A stretch of 64,000 nt of DNA from the NCBI GenBank assembly GCA_002099365.1, contig MSED01000007.1:930001-994000 (forward strand), given 5' to 3'. A program made the translations under genes and the position numbers. Positions 61,801 through 64,000 of the stretch are shown here, one piece after another (the stretch's first letter is position 1; every line of letters starts with the position of its first letter). This DNA comes from Phialophora verrucosa. Lineage: Eukaryota > Ascomycota > Eurotiomycetes > Chaetothyriales > Herpotrichiellaceae. A model generated the notes under the pieces. It saw only the letters and a list, made by a program, of their open reading frames with translations, was not told the DNA's origin and did not search any database.

Positions 61801-63091
61801 CATTATCCCTTGCGATTTCTGTCCTGCCAAGTGGCACTTGGATTGCATAGACCCGCCGCTTGCCGTACCTCCTCGGCGTCGCGCCGGTGACAAGCCAGGC
61901 GCCGCGTGGCGCTGTCCTCTCCACGTCGATCAGGACCTTTTGTCTGTCAGCCGACAGGCAGAGAAAGCTCCAGGTGACCTTGGTCGCATCCCCAAACCCC
62001 GGAAGCCGAAGAATGCTATACCGTGGGATATCGCCGTCGCTCGAGGCTTTAGAAACAATGGAGTCATCGAGGTTGAGCTTATGAAGGACCAGCCGGACGC
62101 TGACAAATTGAAAGAAATACAGATGGCTGGCAGAGTCTATCGTGTCCCCGAGATGGGTATCCGACTGGACTTTATCGACCGAGTGAAGAAGAGCTGGTAC
62201 GAGGACCAATCGTTCCCCAGACTGATGGATGCACCCAAGAGGACACGGAACCGGAAATATCGTCCTGACGGCGCCGTCCTTCATCACCCCCCTCAACAGA
62301 CCATAGTCAAGATCCGCGAGCCGGACTTTTTCACCGGCGCAAATGCGCTGGCCATCACGGAGACGGCCAAAGCCAACGTCGCTTTGCGAAAACGTTCGAT
62401 CCGAGAACAGCAGACCGTCCTGCACCTCGCTCAGATGTCCCAGAGGGGAATTGATGGGTATTCCGGAGATGCACTGGCGGAACTGACCAATACCCTGATC
62501 AGCGAAGCTCCCGATAAGGTCGTACGAGCAACCGAAAGAACAGAGGTGGACCAACTGCTGCAGCTCCAAGAGCTCATCAATAGAAGATTGGCAATCCTCA
62601 ATCGCCAGGGCAGTCCAATGCCCTCGGTGGACGTCGAACGTTCGAGAGCTAAGGGTGGTTTGAACGGCAGTCGAGTACCTCCTACACTGGACCCAAATAT
62701 CGATCCCGTCCTGCGAAGTGGCGGATTTGACGTCCCTCTAGCGAAGACGTTTCCGGTTCAGGACCCGCCCATCGACCCGGCCCTACAACTGAACACTATC
62801 GGCACTGCTGCAAAGACAAAACTGCTTAACGGTGGCACACCAGATTACGGGGACGCGCAAGACGCCGATGACGAGGCAGAGCTCTCACTTGGGTCGTTTA
62901 GCCAGTCTTCAAAGGCAGCTTGGCTGGCCAACCGTGAGGAAACTCGAAGATGGCGAGATGGCAATTACGCGTCGAGAAAATCGCCCCCTACAGGATATGC
63001 ACCTTCTACAAAACATCACATTTCTCGCCGGCACGGATACGGGAATGGAAATGGTATGGATGGGATGGACGGGATGGAGATTAGTCCTTGA
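58896..63091 (+). CDS. Rco1-like double-PHD-finger protein (Rpd3S histone deacetylase complex type)
   Basis: Exons 58896-60766, 60941-61055 and 61352-63091, with introns of 174 and 296 bp, give 1241 residues. The ATG at 58896 (GCAGCATGGCG) is preferred over 58839, which lies in a probable 5' UTR intron. The first ~640 residues are disordered and Pro/Ser-rich, with a helical block HVERAIQEAQQKN and FKAFKRYIKSGVKKHR. The short exon 2 joins SARVMVS to PNKPKNGGITAG, leading into PHD finger 1: EFCASCGGEGKLLCCDGC, then SFHHACLEPPL and WFCPRC. A conserved spacer with PHDIREYFEGV follows, then a second PHD-like finger (IRCYQCNLTT, CDFCPAKWHLDCIDPPL, WRCPLH). Rco1 recruits Rpd3S to H3K36-methylated gene bodies. 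Cti6 and other PHD factors are less likely because of the double finger and spacer. Confidence 0.88.
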
Positions 63092-64000
63092 ATTGTGCTC
63101 TGGTTAGTAGAGCATCCTTCGCAGTACGAGACCGCTGGGGCGCGCTCCCGCTTCCGCAGCGCATAGGAGATAATGTACAGATCTCCACCACGCTCAAAAG
63201 GCCATGTCCTGTACTCGTAGGGGATACTTTGATATCCGGATCAAGAATATGGTTCTTCTTCGGTGCTTGGGGATCAGCCATCTTAATGATATTGGGGTTC
63301 CTTGTCGCGTGTCTCTGAACAACTGATGCCTTGACATCAACCTCGAGGAGTGCATGAGTGAGTGAGTGAGTGAGTGAATGAGTAGTAAGTCACGGGCGTG
63401 TATATCCGACCCGAATAATCTTCCGTGCCGTCATTATGTCCAGAAAATCGATTGAATCACTAATAGGCCAGATATCTATCTGCCTTTCTGCCTGCCTGCC
63501 TGCTTCCTATCGGCGGGAGACCCATTCAAAACACCCTTGGATCATGCTCGACGGCGAGAAACTGAGGCGTGGAAGAGACCTGCGCCGGAACTGGAATTTC
63601 GTTGTCCTGGTCTTGGATCGGATTGGATTGGATTGGATGGTCTTGTGTGATGTGTAGTTAGCTACAAGTACGTCAATGAGACGTGGTGGGTAGGATAGTG
63701 TGGTGTGGCTGAAAAGTAAAGAGAGAGAACGTGTGCTGTGCTGTGCTCTGCTCTGCTCTAGGATACCCTGTTTCTGCTCTGCTCTGATTCAGACTCCGTC
63801 ATGCTATTCTACGAGGACTCTGCTCTACGGTCCACCACACTCCAGAACCGATACTCGAGAAAAAAAAACACACACACAGGAGCTCCTGACCTACACAGGT
63901 GGGCCGGTCTGCCTAGAGTTACAATCTCGATGTTGTCCCACACCACACCATGTGGAATACTACGTACGTTGCCCGGGAATCCTGCTTCATCTTGTCTCAC
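63092..64000. other. Intergenic, simple-sequence rich
   Basis: No gene is seen up to the window end. Short repeats include a TGAG/GAGT run (63355-63382), a GGATT run (63617-63637) and CTGTG/CTCTG runs (63730-63790). Confidence 0.55.
63355..63382. repeat. GAGT/TGAG short tandem repeat
   Basis: About six to seven TGAG units with one substitution (GAATGAG) near the right end. Confidence 0.85.

Noticed and set aside
61199..62569. Minus-strand frame of 456 residues
   Set aside because: Antisense of the PHD-finger exon; no family features.

Overview
The window comes from the nuclear genome of a filamentous ascomycete (Pezizomycotina). The evidence is short GT-AG introns (mostly 47-95 bp), a HET-domain protein, a fungal Set9 H4K20 methyltransferase, a two-domain secreted catalase, a SNF5 with a C-terminal zinc finger, a tartrate dehydrogenase and no operon structure. 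The class was not determined. Many genes begin or end in short exons, so the exon models here were built by hand from splice sites, reading frame and family conservation.

Left part (0-11 kb), accessory metabolism: a macro-domain protein, then four oxidoreductase or hydrolase genes (zinc-less MDR dehydrogenase, tartrate dehydrogenase, isochorismatase-like hydrolase without its Cys, ketopantoate reductase-like protein), then an F-box-like protein with an unresolved 3' end. Next come a GT31-like type II membrane glycosyltransferase with a PAN-like tail (11.3-13 kb) and the head-to-head pair of CwfJ/Drn1 lariat factor and UTP20 (14.2-24.1 kb). UTP20 is the largest gene, 2588 codons without an intron.

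Middle (24-39 kb): an SDR, a small conserved-looking Gly-rich protein, a HET protein next to a 27-copy CCTA microsatellite, then a compact housekeeping block. This block holds SET9 and mitochondrial uL14 (divergent), RPB9 (four exons), and a Pin1/Ess1 prolyl isomerase whose first exon is only the ATG. RPB9 and Pin1, which both act on RNA polymerase II, are head to head. An orphan 237-residue protein follows.

From 38.8 to 42.6 kb lies the longest stretch with no gene I can recognise. It is followed by an accessory trio (42.6-48.4 kb): a methyltransferase whose frame is broken inside the SAM-binding region, a secreted catalase-like protein with altered signature motifs, and an SDR-like protein that lacks the catalytic Tyr and Lys.

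Right part (49-63 kb), core genes: mitochondrial ribosomal protein mL46, an EEP-family phosphodiesterase, SNF5, an EBP1/PA2G4 homologue with a GC-AG intron, and a large Rco1-like double-PHD protein of the Rpd3S type. No tRNA, rRNA, CRISPR, provirus or intact transposon was seen. The most interesting points are the catalytically altered enzyme pair next to the broken methyltransferase, the stopless introns of length 3n in three genes, the repeated intergenic nonamer TACGGAGTA, and the RPB9/Pin1 divergent pair.
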